Shown here in pieces: positions 34,784 through 45,185 of a stretch of DNA of 64,000 nt. The translations under genes were made by a program, and so were the position numbers. Position 1 is the first letter of the stretch. Each line of letters begins with the position of its first letter. The DNA lies in contig JADEZQ010000002.1 of assembly GCA_015206785.1 (NCBI GenBank), positions 95,827 to 159,826 on the forward strand, in the 5' to 3' direction. Source of the stretch: Quinella sp. 2Q5. Its GTDB lineage: Bacteria > Bacillota > Negativicutes > Selenomonadales > Selenomonadaceae. The notes under the pieces are model-generated. The model ran no database searches and was not told the origin of the DNA. It was given only the letters and a program-made list of their open reading frames with translations.

Positions 34784-35292
34784 TCCCGATAGAACGAGGG
34801 GCGGTTGTCGCGGCGGAAGTGTTCGCCCTTGCTGACGAGCTGAATCTGCAGAGCTTCCATCCGCAGGTTCGCGCCCTGAGTGCCCGCGGGTTCACCGTTC
34901 TTTGCCCAGCCGAGCCAGCCGTAATTCTGGACGTGCGCGCGATAATAGACGTCGTAATAATTTTCGGAACGCCCGACCAGCTGAATGCGCACGGCCTCCA
35001 TCGGCAAGCTTTGACCGACGGTGCCTGCCACGTCGCCCGAATAAACCCAGCCCTGCCAGCCGATATTGTGGACGTGTGCGCTGTACTTGATGCCGCCGCG
35101 GAAATTTATGACCATCGCCTCAAGCGCGCGGCTCTCGCCAATCGTGCCGATAACGCCGCCGTTGTCGACGGGCTCTTGCCAACCGTAGCCGGAAACGTGC
35201 CCCTGAATCTCGAAGTAGTCGTCGGCTTGAGCAGTCGGCGCGAAAGCCATCAGCACCGTCAAAATAATTGCCGCGAAAAATTTCCTAATCAT
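34780..35292 (-). CDS. Exported protein with three ChW repeats
   Basis: 170 residues. A signal peptide ([19 protein letters not shown], cleavage near AQA) is followed by three tandem ChW repeats (clostridial hydrophobic, conserved Trp) at about 31-75, 77-120 and 124-168. Each has the pattern HV-GYGW or NIGWQGW / NYGWLGW, a Gly spacer, then [16 protein letters not shown] or MEALQIQL. ChW domains occur in surface proteins of Gram-positives and are thought to bind cell-surface partners. Overlaps smpB upstream and OGT downstream, each by 4 bases. Confidence 0.88.
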   Translation of the reverse strand: MIRKFFAAIILTVLMAFAPTAQADDYFEIQGHVSGYGWQEPVDNGGVIGTIGESRALEAMVINFRGGIKYSAHVHNIGWQGWVYSGDVAGTVGQSLPMEAVRIQLVGRSENYYDVYYRAHVQNYGWLGWAKNGEPAGTQGANLRMEALQIQLVSKGEHFRRDNRPSFYRE

Positions 35293-35753
35293 CTCGATCT
35301 CTCCTTCATCGCCCGTTCGATGTCGCGCTTGGCTGATTTTTCGTGCAGGGCGTCGCGCTTGTCGTAGTTGTGCTTGCCGCTCGCCAAAGCCAGTTCCACC
35401 TTGGCACGTCCCTTGCGGAAATAAATCTTCAGCGGAATGAGCGTGAAGCCCTTCTCGCGTGTCTTGCCGAACAGCTTGAGAATCTCGCGCTTGTGCAGAA
35501 GCAGCCGCCGTTTACGCAACGGTTCGTGGTTGAAGATGTTTCCCTGCTCGTAGGGGCTGATGTGCAGGTGTTCGACGAAAACCTCGCCGTCAATGATCTC
35601 GGCGTAGCTGTCGCGAAGATTCGCCTTGCCGGAGCGCAGACTCTTGACCTCTGTGCCCTTGAGCTCGATGCCCGCCTCGTACGTCTCGTGAATGAAATAA
35701 TCGTGCCGCGCTTTGCGATTCTCGCATGCAACTTTGATCGCCTCTGTCTTCAT
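35289..35753 (-). CDS. smpB: SsrA-binding protein SmpB
   Basis: 154 residues. Binds tmRNA and delivers it to stalled ribosomes. [21 protein letters not shown] near the N-terminus, [18 protein letters not shown] and the C-terminal [20 protein letters not shown] tail that enters the empty A-site are all present. ATG 35753 follows GAGGTGATCC. No tmRNA gene is found next to it. Promoter TTGATT-N17-TATAAA lies upstream. Confidence 0.97.
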   Translation of the reverse strand: MKTEAIKVACENRKARHDYFIHETYEAGIELKGTEVKSLRSGKANLRDSYAEIIDGEVFVEHLHISPYEQGNIFNHEPLRKRRLLLHKREILKLFGKTREKGFTLIPLKIYFRKGRAKVELALASGKHNYDKRDALHEKSAKRDIERAMKERSR

Positions 35754-35775
35754 ACGGATCACCTCGTTGCGGAAA

Positions 35776-35804
35776 TTTATATCACATTCGCCGCGGCTAA
35801 TCAA
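35776..35804 (-). promoter_or_regulatory. Promoter of smpB-ChW-OGT
   Basis: Minus strand: TTGATT (35804-35799), 17-bp spacer, TATAAA (35781-35776). Confidence 0.7.
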
Positions 35805-35884
35805 TCTGCCGAGATTAGATTGTCTTGGATTCGCGTTAGAGTTCAGCGGAAATATTTCGTCTCCGGTGCCGCACGCTCCGCAAT

Positions 35885-35913
35885 CGAAAAGGGCACCGCC
35901 TGAGCGATGCCCC
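35885..35913 (-). terminator. Enolase terminator
   Basis: Minus strand GGGCATCGC pairs with GCGGTGCCC (one wobble) and is followed by TTTTCG. Confidence 0.65.
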
Positions 35914-35936
35914 TGTTGGTGTCGATTGCCGACGGA

Positions 35937-37355
<1,419 letters not shown>

Positions 37356-37392
37356 CTAAAACTTTTCCGCTGATGATGAGCTGCCGACGTGC

Positions 37393-37416
37393 AAAAAAAA
37401 TCCCCGCTTTCGCAGG
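37393..37416 (-). terminator. Terminator of the 37439 gene
   Basis: Minus strand CCCTGC-GAAA-GCGGGG with one wobble, followed by eight T. Confidence 0.75.
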
Positions 37417-37438
37417 GAAGTTCCGTTTGAATGGACGA

Positions 37439-38104
37439 TTATTTTTTGCGAACCATGTCGACCTTGTTCTTGCCGGTCTTGTAGGTCACCTGATTGAGTT
37501 TGCGTTTCTTGGCACGGATTTCGCGCTGGCGTTCCTTGAGCTTCTTGCGCTCGTCCTTTTCGGTGATGCTGGCGGCAGTGGTTGCGTCGAACTGCTTGAA
37601 GAAATCTTCGGCTGCCTTGCTGTAGCCTTTGGAAGTCTTGCTCGTCAAGCGGCTCTGGTAGCTATAGCTGTACATGAGCTTGCCGTCGGCGGCGTTGTAG
37701 ACGTAGAAGAACAGCCAGGGGACTTTCGCGTTGTTGGTGACGGTTGTGATGACGTAGGCGTCGGCGAACTGGGCGATGTATCTGTTGTAAACTTTCTCGG
37801 CTTCGGGCGTTTCCAACGACAGGATATCGATGCCGGTGTTTCTGCGGATGGCGGCGGCGATGTCGTCATAGGAAACTATCTCGATGGTCGAAGTCAATCT
37901 GCCGGTGTTGTACAGCTCGCGGATCAAATCGCTCATGTGCGGTTCGCTGTCCTCAACCTTGTAGTAATTGGGCATGGCGATGGCGAGGCGTTTGACGGCG
38001 GTGAGGTCGGCTCCCTCCTCAACAGTCTCTTGGAAGGCGGCGGAAGCAACTGATGTCGTCATCAGCGCGGCGAACATCATCAACGCGACGAAAAATTTTT
38101 TCAA
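37439..38104 (-). CDS. Exported protein of unknown function
   Basis: 221 residues from TTG 38104 (AAGGAGG 9 bases upstream; the upstream TTG at 38122 would include it). Signal peptide MKKFFVALMMFAALMTTSVA. The mature domain has LTAVKRLAIAMPNYYK, LIRELYNTGRLTS, VSYDDIAAAIRRNTGIDI and FADAYVITTVTNNAKVPWLF, a pattern seen in periplasmic proteins related to lipoprotein or LPS transport helpers. A strongly basic tail of about 40 residues follows (KERQREIRAKKRK). No named family assigned. Confidence 0.65.
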   Translation of the reverse strand: MKKFFVALMMFAALMTTSVASAAFQETVEEGADLTAVKRLAIAMPNYYKVEDSEPHMSDLIRELYNTGRLTSTIEIVSYDDIAAAIRRNTGIDILSLETPEAEKVYNRYIAQFADAYVITTVTNNAKVPWLFFYVYNAADGKLMYSYSYQSRLTSKTSKGYSKAAEDFFKQFDATTAASITEKDERKKLKERQREIRAKKRKLNQVTYKTGKNKVDMVRKK

Positions 38105-38118
38105 TCGAATCGCCTCCT

Positions 38119-39006
38119 TCAAAGCAAACCGTGCGCCTTCAAGGCGGCTTTAATCTGTTCGACGTGAGCTGCGTCGGGTTCACACAGCGGCATACGAAGC
38201 TGACCGACATTCCAGCCGAGCAAGCGCATGGCGACTTTGACGGGGATGGGGTTGACTTCGCAGAAGAGCGCGTCAATCAAATCGCAGTAATCAATCTGCA
38301 GGCGGGCCGCCTCGTCGACATTGCCGTCGAAATAATTTTGGCAGATGAGATGGGTATCGCGGGGCGCGACGTTTGACAGAACGGAGATGACGCCCTTGCC
38401 GCCGAGCGCGAGTATCGGAATGATTTGGTCGTCGTTGCCGGAATAAATTGCCAGGTCGTCGCCGCAAAGCTTGCGTGTGCGAAGGACACTCGTCAGGTCG
38501 CCGTTTGCCTCCTTCGCCGCAACGATGCGCGGGTGTTTGCTGAGCTTGGCGTAAGTTTCGGGCTTGATGTCCACGCCGGTGCGGCCGGGGACGTTGTACA
38601 TGATGGCGGGGATATCTATGGCGTCGGCAATCTTGGTGTAGTGCGCGACGAGACCTTTTTGCGTGCACTTGTTGTAATAGGGCGTGACGAGCAACACGGC
38701 GTTGACGCCGACGGTCTGAGCGTATCGGCTGAGTTCGACGGCATAGGCGGTGTCATTGGAGCCCGTGCCCGCGATGACTGGGACGCGCCCCGCTACGTGT
38801 TCGACGGCGAATTTGATTGCCGCGCGGTGTTCGGCGTCGTTCATTGTAGCCGCCTCGCCCGTGGTGCCGGTGATGCAGATGGCGTCGGTGCCGTTGGCAA
38901 TTTGGTCGTCGATGATGCGTCCGAGTTCGGTGAAATTGATGCCTGTCTCGTCGAAGGGGGTGACGATGGCGACGCACGCGCCCTTGAATGGTAAAGCTTT
39001 GCTCAT
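38119..39006 (-). CDS. dapA: 4-hydroxy-tetrahydrodipicolinate synthase
   Basis: 295 residues, condenses pyruvate with aspartate semialdehyde in lysine and diaminopimelate synthesis. GTTGEAATM near residue 47, the tyrosine in LVTPYYNK near residue 107, YNVPGRTGVDI near residue 137 and the Schiff-base lysine in RIVAAKEANGD near residue 165 are intact. AGGAGG precedes the ATG. It sits between unrelated exported/membrane protein genes, not in a lysine operon. Confidence 0.97.
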   Translation of the reverse strand: MSKALPFKGACVAIVTPFDETGINFTELGRIIDDQIANGTDAICITGTTGEAATMNDAEHRAAIKFAVEHVAGRVPVIAGTGSNDTAYAVELSRYAQTVGVNAVLLVTPYYNKCTQKGLVAHYTKIADAIDIPAIMYNVPGRTGVDIKPETYAKLSKHPRIVAAKEANGDLTSVLRTRKLCGDDLAIYSGNDDQIIPILALGGKGVISVLSNVAPRDTHLICQNYFDGNVDEAARLQIDYCDLIDALFCEVNPIPVKVAMRLLGWNVGQLRMPLCEPDAAHVEQIKAALKAHGLL

Positions 39007-39021
39007 TGATGAACCTCCTGT

Positions 39022-39594
39022 TTATCTGTCGAATATCAGCGAATACATGACGCCGATGACTGCGCCGAAGATGACGGCAGAAGCCGCAGACGACGTTGCC
39101 GCGCCGAGGATGGTGCCGAGTGCGCTGAGCGTGTTGACTATCGTGCTGACCGCGCCGTCAACTGCTGTGCCCGAAGCCGCCGCCGTCAACGAGGAGCCGA
39201 CTGAACTGCCGACGTTGCCGACAGCGTCGAACGCGCCGTGAGTGACCTTGTCGATGAGATTGTTCGCCGCGTCCGTCAAGCCGACTGCCGAGCCCGCGAC
39301 GACATCACCCACGGAATTTGCAGCGACGTTGCCGACGCCGAAATCAACGGACGATTGACGCGAACCGCTCGACATTGCCCCGCCATAGAGCACGCCGCCG
39401 ACGTAGCTCACGCCGAAGCAAACTGCCGCGTCGCGGATGACATGGGCAATCGCCACGGAACCGCGAATCTTGCCGCGCATGGTCTTGATGGCGTGGCGAC
39501 CGATGCTGAAGCCCGCGCCGTACATCACGAGAGCTTTGGCGAAGCCGACGCCCGACGTGTGCATTGCCGAAAAATTTGCGAACGGATTTTCCAT
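39022..39594 (-). CDS. Hypothetical Gly/Ala/Ser-rich protein
   Basis: 190 residues from ATG 39594 (GGAGTGATC upstream). Low-complexity, small-residue composition with several weakly hydrophobic stretches: SVAIAHVIRDAAVCFGVSYV, VGGVLYGGAMSSG, VGNVGSSVGSSLTAAASG and a C-terminal TM-like SAVIFGAVIGVMYSLIF. Alternating GA/SS runs recall glycine-zipper membrane proteins. No family recognised. It follows the M16C protease gene by 5 bp. Confidence 0.55.
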   Translation of the reverse strand: MENPFANFSAMHTSGVGFAKALVMYGAGFSIGRHAIKTMRGKIRGSVAIAHVIRDAAVCFGVSYVGGVLYGGAMSSGSRQSSVDFGVGNVAANSVGDVVAGSAVGLTDAANNLIDKVTHGAFDAVGNVGSSVGSSLTAAASGTAVDGAVSTIVNTLSALGTILGAATSSAASAVIFGAVIGVMYSLIFDR

Positions 39595-39599
39595 GCCGA

Positions 39600-42524
39600 T
39601 CACTCCAGAGCTTGCTTGACGGTGCCGAAAATTTTCGCGTGGTCTTTGATGATTTGCTCGTTGCCGAAGACGCAAAGGTCGTTGCGATTCATGCAGTCGG
39701 CAATCAATTTCGACAGCGCACGGATATCGTCCTGCCGCGCGGCAAGAATTTCGTCGCGGCTCTTCTGTCGGTCGGCAAAGGTGATGTTCTTCAGGCAGAA
39801 CTCTGCGGCGAGCTGTCCTTTAATCGACGGCGTCAAGGGCTTGTCGGTCTTGCTCAGCGTGCCGATGATGTACTTGTCCATTTCGCGGTCGCTCACGTCG
39901 AAATTTTTCAGGAAGCCCGCCGTGGCGTCGAAGGTCTCAAGCGTCTTGGCGAGGTTTGGGTCGCGATAGGAGCTGAAGAACATGTTGCCCGCCCTGTCGA
40001 AGCCGCAGAAGGCACCGTACGCGCCGCCCTGCACGCGGATTTTCGTCCAGAAGTATTCGTAGCGCAGAATGGTTTCCAGAACGTTCAGCGTGCCGAGATA
40101 ATCGTAGCCGAGCTCGATGAAGTTTGCGCCCTTGCCGACATATTGCACGCGGCTTTGGCTGTAGAGCCCTTCGTTCAACGGGCGGCACGGGAAGCGGTAA
40201 TGTTCGCGGGGAAATTCTTCGACGGTCAAACTTTTCAGCAGACGCGACAGGTGCGGCATGAAGTCACGGTACAAATCCTGCGGCGCGGTGATGGCGACGG
40301 TCAGCCCGTTGCGATTGAGCAGACGCTCCGCCACGTCATACAGGTCGTCAACCAAATCGTCAAAGCGCGCGTCGAAGTCAGCGAGCAACTCCTTGAGGAA
40401 CTTGTTATACGGCAACAGCGCGGCGGCATTGTATGCGCCGGTCTTCGTGTGGTATGAATTCAGCCGCGACGAGACGATTGCCGTAGCCATGTTCTGCAGA
40501 TTGAGCTCGAAGCCGATTTGGTCTTGCGTGATGAGTTCGCGCAGGCGTTTCTTGTTCGTGAAGGCGGTCTCGTTAAAAATTTCGGCAACGATGTCGGTCA
40601 TCTCGGCGAGCTTGGACTTGAGGGCTTTGACGTGGACGCGAAGCCTCGGCGCGAATGAATTGGGCTGCCCGTTCTCAGAATCGGCGCGAAGGTTTGCGCT
40701 GAAGCCGCCGATGTTCAGGTTCGCCAAAATCGCCAGCTCCTCGTAGGAACGTTTCTTCGTGTCGATCTTTCGCAAAAGACTCGTCAGCAGATACGCGTGA
40801 AAGAGTTTATCCTGCGGAACGCGCTCCGCGTCGAAGTAGAACGTCAGGTAAATTATCCCGTGCGTGTCGATGTTGCTCCAGAGGATTCGCGTGCCGTCCA
40901 TGTCGCGGAGTTGCAACGGCAGATGTTCGGGTTCGCGGCGCAGATCCGAACGTTTGAGGATGGGAATCGTCTCCAAAGCTTCGGGCGTGTCGGGGGATTG
41001 TTGGCGACGTTTGAGCTCGGCGGTCGTGTTGATGATGTCAGCAATCTGCGCGGGCGTGAGCTTCGATTTAATCTCGGCGAGCTTGGCGGCTTGAGCGGCG
41101 TCGCGTTCGGTGGCGAATGTCTTGTCGGGCGCGAGCGTCATCAAAACTTTATGCGTGTTGTCGAGGAAATATTTCTGCAGGACGTCTTCGAAGAGGCGTT
41201 CGTCGAGCCCGCGCTTGATTGCGGCAAGGTCGTCTTCGTAGCGCAGATAACCGTTGGGGTCGCCGCCATAGAGCCACGTCTTCAACAGGTTGAGCCCGTA
41301 AATCAAACCCTTCGGCGCAAGCCCGAAGTCAGCCTCGCGCAGTTTGAATTCCATCAGGTTGATTGATGCCTGCAGCAAAGTTTTGTCGATGCCGTCGCGC
41401 ACGAGCCGTTGCAGTTCGTCGGTGAGCAGCGCGAAAAATTTTTCCACGCGGTCTGCCTCGGAACCCGTCAGCGTCACCGTGAAGGTCGGCTGGCGAAGGT
41501 CGTCCTCAAGCTCGGCGTCGACGTCCTTGCCTAAGCCCGAATCGATCAGTGCCTTGCGAAGCGGCGCGGCGGGGCTCAAGAACAGCGCGTGCGTCAGAAT
41601 TTCCAACGCCAGGTTCGTGCGCGTGTCGAGAGTGTCACCGACGACGAGATTGAGCGACAGGAAAGTTTTTTCCGCGGCGTCCTCGTCCTCACCGATGGGG
41701 TAGACTTCGGCGACGCGTTTCATATCGGCGAAGGCACTCTGGAAGTCAATCGCCGAATCGACGTCAATGCGCTCAAACTTGCCCAGGTATTCGCGGTCGA
41801 GATAGGCGAGCTGCTCGGCAATGTCCACGTCGCCATAGAGGTAGATGAAGCTGTTGGACGGGTGATAGAACTTTTGATGGAACGCGGCAAAATCTTCCTG
41901 CGTCAGCGACGGAATTGCTTCGGGGTCGCCGCCCGATTGATAGCCGTAGCAGTTGTCGGGGAAGGTCGCCTGCAGGAGCTTGCTGCCCAAAATGTCGTCG
42001 GGGGAAGACAGCGCGCCCTTCATCTCGTTATAGACGACGCCGCTGTAAGTCAACGGTGCGTCGGCGTCATCAATCTCATAGTGCCAACCTTCCTGCATCA
42101 AAATTTCCGGCGTGGTCAGCATGTTCGGGTTGAAGACGGCGTCCAGGTAAACGTCTTGCAGGTTGCGGAAATCTTTGGCGTTGCGGCTGGCGACGGGGTA
42201 GACGGTCTTGTCGGGGTAGGTCATTGCGTTGAGGAAGGTGTTGAGCGAGCCCTTGGCAAGTTCGATGAACGGTTCCTTGAGCGGATACTTCTTCGAGCCG
42301 CAAAGCACGCTGTGTTCAACGATGTGCGCGACGCCGGTGTCGTCTTTGGGTGGCGTGCGGAAGGCGATGTAGAAGACTTTGTTGTCGTCCGCAGTGTCGA
42401 CGTAGAAAAGTTTCGCGCCGGTTTTGATGTGTTCAAACTCGTAAGTCTTGGCGGCAATCTCCTCGACGGTCGAAGAATTTTTCAGCCTCCAGCCGTTGAG
42501 TTCCGCGCCGATGTTCAGGTTCAT
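39600..42524 (-). CDS. M16C-family zinc metalloprotease (PreP/Cym1-like)
   Basis: 974 residues. Four-domain M16C peptidase: the inverted zinc motif HIVEHSVLCGS (HXXEH, near residue 58) with the distal glutamate region near 130, a large inactive C-terminal half, and YGAFCGFDRAG near residue 820. Relatives in organelles degrade signal and transit peptides; bacterial members are cytoplasmic or periplasmic peptidases, and no signal peptide is seen here. ATG 42524 follows GGAGTGA and starts 5 bp after the stop of def, so the two may be coupled. Confidence 0.92.
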   Translation of the reverse strand: MNLNIGAELNGWRLKNSSTVEEIAAKTYEFEHIKTGAKLFYVDTADDNKVFYIAFRTPPKDDTGVAHIVEHSVLCGSKKYPLKEPFIELAKGSLNTFLNAMTYPDKTVYPVASRNAKDFRNLQDVYLDAVFNPNMLTTPEILMQEGWHYEIDDADAPLTYSGVVYNEMKGALSSPDDILGSKLLQATFPDNCYGYQSGGDPEAIPSLTQEDFAAFHQKFYHPSNSFIYLYGDVDIAEQLAYLDREYLGKFERIDVDSAIDFQSAFADMKRVAEVYPIGEDEDAAEKTFLSLNLVVGDTLDTRTNLALEILTHALFLSPAAPLRKALIDSGLGKDVDAELEDDLRQPTFTVTLTGSEADRVEKFFALLTDELQRLVRDGIDKTLLQASINLMEFKLREADFGLAPKGLIYGLNLLKTWLYGGDPNGYLRYEDDLAAIKRGLDERLFEDVLQKYFLDNTHKVLMTLAPDKTFATERDAAQAAKLAEIKSKLTPAQIADIINTTAELKRRQQSPDTPEALETIPILKRSDLRREPEHLPLQLRDMDGTRILWSNIDTHGIIYLTFYFDAERVPQDKLFHAYLLTSLLRKIDTKKRSYEELAILANLNIGGFSANLRADSENGQPNSFAPRLRVHVKALKSKLAEMTDIVAEIFNETAFTNKKRLRELITQDQIGFELNLQNMATAIVSSRLNSYHTKTGAYNAAALLPYNKFLKELLADFDARFDDLVDDLYDVAERLLNRNGLTVAITAPQDLYRDFMPHLSRLLKSLTVEEFPREHYRFPCRPLNEGLYSQSRVQYVGKGANFIELGYDYLGTLNVLETILRYEYFWTKIRVQGGAYGAFCGFDRAGNMFFSSYRDPNLAKTLETFDATAGFLKNFDVSDREMDKYIIGTLSKTDKPLTPSIKGQLAAEFCLKNITFADRQKSRDEILAARQDDIRALSKLIADCMNRNDLCVFGNEQIIKDHAKIFGTVKQALE

Positions 42525-42528
42525 ACAA

Positions 42529-42999
42529 TCACTCCTTCGCACGTTGGGGCTTGCCCTTGGTGATGTTCTTTGCGATGTCGATGAACAGCCGTCCGTCCAG
42601 ATGATCAATCTCGTGTTGAATGCAGCGGGCGAGCAAACCTTCCGCGTCCAACGTCTTCTTCTTGCCGAAGCGGCTGATGTATTCCACGCGAACTTTGGCG
42701 GCGCGCTCAACGTCGCCGAACAGGTCCGGGCAAGACAGGCAACCTTCCACGTCGATGGCGGAACCTTCGCGCTCGACGATGACGGGGTTAATCATGTCGT
42801 AGCGGGTCTTCTTGTCCACGTCGACGACCACCGCGCGAATCGATACGCCAACCTGCGGCGCGGCAATACCAACGCCGTCGGTTGCGTACATAGTCTCTGC
42901 CATCTCGTCCAAAAGTTTGCGCAGACGCTTGTCAATCTTCTGCACCGGCGCACAAACCGCCTTTAACACGGGGTCGCCCGCCGTTCGTATTTCTAGCAT
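42529..42999 (-). CDS. def: Peptide deformylase
   Basis: 156 residues, removes the formyl group from nascent proteins. The three deformylase motifs are present: GVGIAAPQVG (about 43-52), EGCLSCPDL (about 85-93; the cysteine binds the metal) and QHEIDHLDG (about 128-136). GGAGG precedes the ATG. It is usually followed by fmt or priA, but here by an M16C protease; no fmt is in the window. Confidence 0.96.
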   Translation of the reverse strand: MLEIRTAGDPVLKAVCAPVQKIDKRLRKLLDEMAETMYATDGVGIAAPQVGVSIRAVVVDVDKKTRYDMINPVIVEREGSAIDVEGCLSCPDLFGDVERAAKVRVEYISRFGKKKTLDAEGLLARCIQHEIDHLDGRLFIDIAKNITKGKPQRAKE

Positions 43000-43070
43000 A
43001 GTTCAGCCTCCAAAAATTTTTTCCGCGGGTTACTTCGACGCCGCGCAGACGTTTCCTACCGTTGAACGAA

Positions 43071-43101
43071 ATAACCCGCTCGACGAACTCGAACGGGTTA
43101 T
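43071..43101. terminator. Hairpin downstream of tRNA-Leu
   Basis: ATAACCCG (43071-43078) pairs with CGGGTTAT (43094-43101). The T runs are short on both strands, so termination is uncertain. Confidence 0.45.
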
Positions 43102-43152
43102 TGTTGTCTGATTTGGTGCCGTTTCAATCCGCGTACCTTTAATCGGTACGAA

Positions 43153-43239
43153 TGGTGCCGAAGGCCGGACTCGAACCGGCACGTAGTTGCCTACGGCAGA
43201 TTTTGAGTCTGCTGCGTCTGCCAATTCCGCCACTTCGGC
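43153..43239 (-). tRNA. tRNA-Leu(CAA)
   Basis: Class II tRNA with a long variable arm. Acceptor GCCGAAG/CTTCGGC, anticodon loop CTCAAAA giving CAA, and encoded CCA. Confidence 0.95.
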
Positions 43240-43248
43240 ACGCGTCAA

Positions 43249-43277
43249 ATATTAGCACGCCTGTCGGCTTATGTCAA
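43249..43277 (-). promoter_or_regulatory. tRNA-Leu promoter
   Basis: Minus strand: TTGACA (43277-43272), 17-bp spacer, TAATAT (43254-43249), 10 bases before the tRNA. Confidence 0.85.
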
Positions 43278-43285
43278 CAGAAATT

Positions 43286-43576
43286 TCAGGACTCGACGGC
43301 ATAAACGCTAATCTTGCGTTGGAACTTGCCTTTGCGCTCGAAAGCGACGCGTCCGGCAATTTTCGCGAAGAGCGTATCGTCCTTGCCGCGCCCGACATTC
43401 AAGCCGGGGTGGAAGTGCGTGCCGCGCTGGCGAACAAGAATGCTACCCGCGGTGACGACGGTGCCTGCCTGCTCTTTGACGCCGAGACGTTTGGATTCGC
43501 TGTCGCGACCGTTGCGCGTGGAGCTGACGCCTTTCTTGTGCGCGAAACGTTGCAGATCGAATTGGAAGCTGGTCAT
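43286..43576 (-). CDS. rpmA: 50S ribosomal protein L27 with cleavable N-terminus
   Basis: 96 residues. The mature L27 begins at [21 protein letters not shown]; the nine or ten residues before it end DLQRF, matching the Firmicute extension that Prp cuts after the aromatic residue. Residues at the mature N-terminus reach the peptidyl transferase centre. The start ATG overlaps the prp stop by 4 bases; order is rplU-prp-rpmA as in other Firmicutes. Confidence 0.97.
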   Translation of the reverse strand: MTSFQFDLQRFAHKKGVSSTRNGRDSESKRLGVKEQAGTVVTAGSILVRQRGTHFHPGLNVGRGKDDTLFAKIAGRVAFERKGKFQRKISVYAVES

Positions 43577-43911
43577 TTGGTTTCACCTCCGAGGAAATTT
43601 TTTTCGGTGACTTTGATGATTTGCGGAGCGAGCTTTTCAAGCTCTTTCATGCCGATGAGCATTGTTTGGAAGGCGACTTCGGTCTTGTCGTCGGGCGGAT
43701 CTTTCAGACGGAGCATCAGCCGCCCGTGCGCCGCGTCCCACGTGAAATCTCGTTTCAGATGGTCGCGCAGGCAAAGGAAAGTTGACTGCGACATCATGGA
43801 CGCGCCCGCGCAATAAATGTCGAAGCCGCGCGCGGCGGTGTTGGCGTGCCCGTCGACAGAGAAACCGATGATTTTGCCGTCGCCCTGCTTATAAATCTCC
43901 GCGACGATCAT
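43573..43911 (-). CDS. prp: Ribosomal-processing cysteine protease Prp
   Basis: 112 residues. Cysteine protease that removes the L27 N-terminal extension. The catalytic histidine is in VDGHANTA near residue 21 and the cysteine in DIYCAGAS near residue 34. It lies between rplU and rpmA, 3 bp after rplU and overlapping rpmA by 4 bases, the standard Firmicute arrangement. Confidence 0.95.
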   Translation of the reverse strand: MIVAEIYKQGDGKIIGFSVDGHANTAARGFDIYCAGASMMSQSTFLCLRDHLKRDFTWDAAHGRLMLRLKDPPDDKTEVAFQTMLIGMKELEKLAPQIIKVTEKNFLGGETK

Positions 43912-43914
43912 TGC

Positions 43915-44226
43915 TCAAGCCTCAATCTTGTCGATTTTGACTTTGGTGAACGGCTGGCGATGACCTTGGCGGCGGCGGTAGTTGGTCTTGTGCTTATACT
44001 TGAAGATGCGAATCTTGGGACCCTTGCCGTTTTTGACGACGGTGCCCGTGACCTTTGCGCCTTCGACGAGAGGCAGACCGACTTTGAATTCCGCGCCCTC
44101 ACCGACCGCCAAAACTTCTTCGAACGTGACGGTGTCGCCTTCTTCAGCGTTGAGCTTCTCGACGATGATTTCGCTGCCCACGGCAACTTTGTATTGCTTG
44201 CCGCCGGTTTTGATGATTGCGTACAA
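43915..44226 (-). CDS. rplU: 50S ribosomal protein L21
   Basis: 103 residues from TTG 44226, giving the canonical start [14 protein letters not shown]; the ATG at 44241 would place GGAGGTG inside the gene. Conserved [24 protein letters not shown] and [18 protein letters not shown] blocks are present. The 80-nt leader (CGACGCAGGTTCT... on the minus strand) is where Firmicutes often carry the L21 leader autoregulatory RNA, but I cannot verify the fold. Confidence 0.95.
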   Translation of the reverse strand: MYAIIKTGGKQYKVAVGSEIIVEKLNAEEGDTVTFEEVLAVGEGAEFKVGLPLVEGAKVTGTVVKNGKGPKIRIFKYKHKTNYRRRQGHRQPFTKVKIDKIEA

Positions 44227-44311
44227 CTTGAACACCTCCATGCGGATGAACTCGCCGACTGCGGTACGGACGTTGCGCCCGATTTTAGAACCTGCGTCGT
44301 GCGGCTTGGAC

Positions 44312-44340
44312 AGGATAGCACAAAAAATTTTCGGTGTCTA
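44312..44340 (-). promoter_or_regulatory. rplU promoter
   Basis: Minus strand: TAGACA (44340-44335), 17-bp spacer ending TGTGC, TATCCT (44317-44312), an extended -10. Confidence 0.6.
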
Positions 44341-44404
44341 GTTTTTTTCGGCGGGAAGATTTATAATCGGCGCGTTGAAACTTTTGACGGAGGCGATGTT
44401 GACA

Positions 44405-45181
44405 GTGGCGAAAAAATTTCTGGCAGTCGGATTGATGGCGGCGGTTTTGTTCACGATGACATTCACGGCGGAGGCGACAGCAATGACCCAATCAAACGGC
44501 AAGGCAATCAAAATCACGCAGACGGCAGGACGCGACGCCCTCGGAGACTTTGCGCCCGAATTCGCCCGCTACAACGACGACATTCTCTTTGGCGAAGTGT
44601 GGAGCCGCAACGACATCCTCAGCTTGCACGACAGGAGCATCGTCACGGTTTCGGCACTCGTCGGCAGCGGCGTGTTGACTGACGCGCTCAAGTATCACAT
44701 TCGAACCGCAAAGACGAACGGCGTCACGCGCGACGAGATGATCGAGATCGTCACGCAACTGGCATTCTATGTCGGCTGGCCAAAAGCTTGGGCGGTCTTC
44801 CCGATGGCGAAGGAAGTCTACGGTTCCGACGCGGCCGGCACGTTCGACAGCGTCGGCAAAAAAATCACGCAGACGGCGGGACGCGACGCTCTCGGAGACT
44901 TTGCACCCGAATTCGCCCGCTACAACGACGACATTCTCTTTGGCGAAGTGTGGAGCCGCAACGACATCCTCAGCTTGCACGACAGGAGCATCGTCACGGT
45001 TTCGGCACTCGTCGGCGGCGGCGTGCTGACTGACGCGCTAAAACATCACATTCAGTTCGCCAAAGACAACGGCGTCACGAAAGACGAGATGGTCGAGATC
45101 GTCACGCAACTGGCATTCTACGTCGGCTGGCCGAAAGCTTGGGCGGTCTTCCCGATGGTCAAGGAAGTCTACGGCGGGTGA
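44405..45181 (+). CDS. Exported duplicated carboxymuconolactone decarboxylase-family protein
   Basis: 258 residues from GTG 44405 (ACGGAGG 10 bases upstream). An N-terminal signal-like helix (KKFLAVGLMAAVLFTMTF) is followed by two nearly identical CMD domains, each starting KITQTAGRDALGDFAPEF and running to QLAFYVGWPKAWAVFPM. The second copy begins about 347 bases after the first and much of the DNA is identical, so the duplication is recent. The usual CMD CXXC pair is absent; IEIVTQ and the histidine of SLHDRSIVTVSAL are kept, as in gamma-CMD-like enzymes. It precedes a flavodoxin-like reductase by 4 bp. Confidence 0.88.
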   Translation: MAKKFLAVGLMAAVLFTMTFTAEATAMTQSNGKAIKITQTAGRDALGDFAPEFARYNDDILFGEVWSRNDILSLHDRSIVTVSALVGSGVLTDALKYHIRTAKTNGVTRDEMIEIVTQLAFYVGWPKAWAVFPMAKEVYGSDAAGTFDSVGKKITQTAGRDALGDFAPEFARYNDDILFGEVWSRNDILSLHDRSIVTVSALVGGGVLTDALKHHIQFAKDNGVTKDEMVEIVTQLAFYVGWPKAWAVFPMVKEVYGG

Positions 45182-45185
45182 CAAC

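Noticed and set aside
44492..44980. Minus-strand ORF antisense to the duplicated CMD gene
   Set aside because: It only mirrors the duplication and has no start signal.
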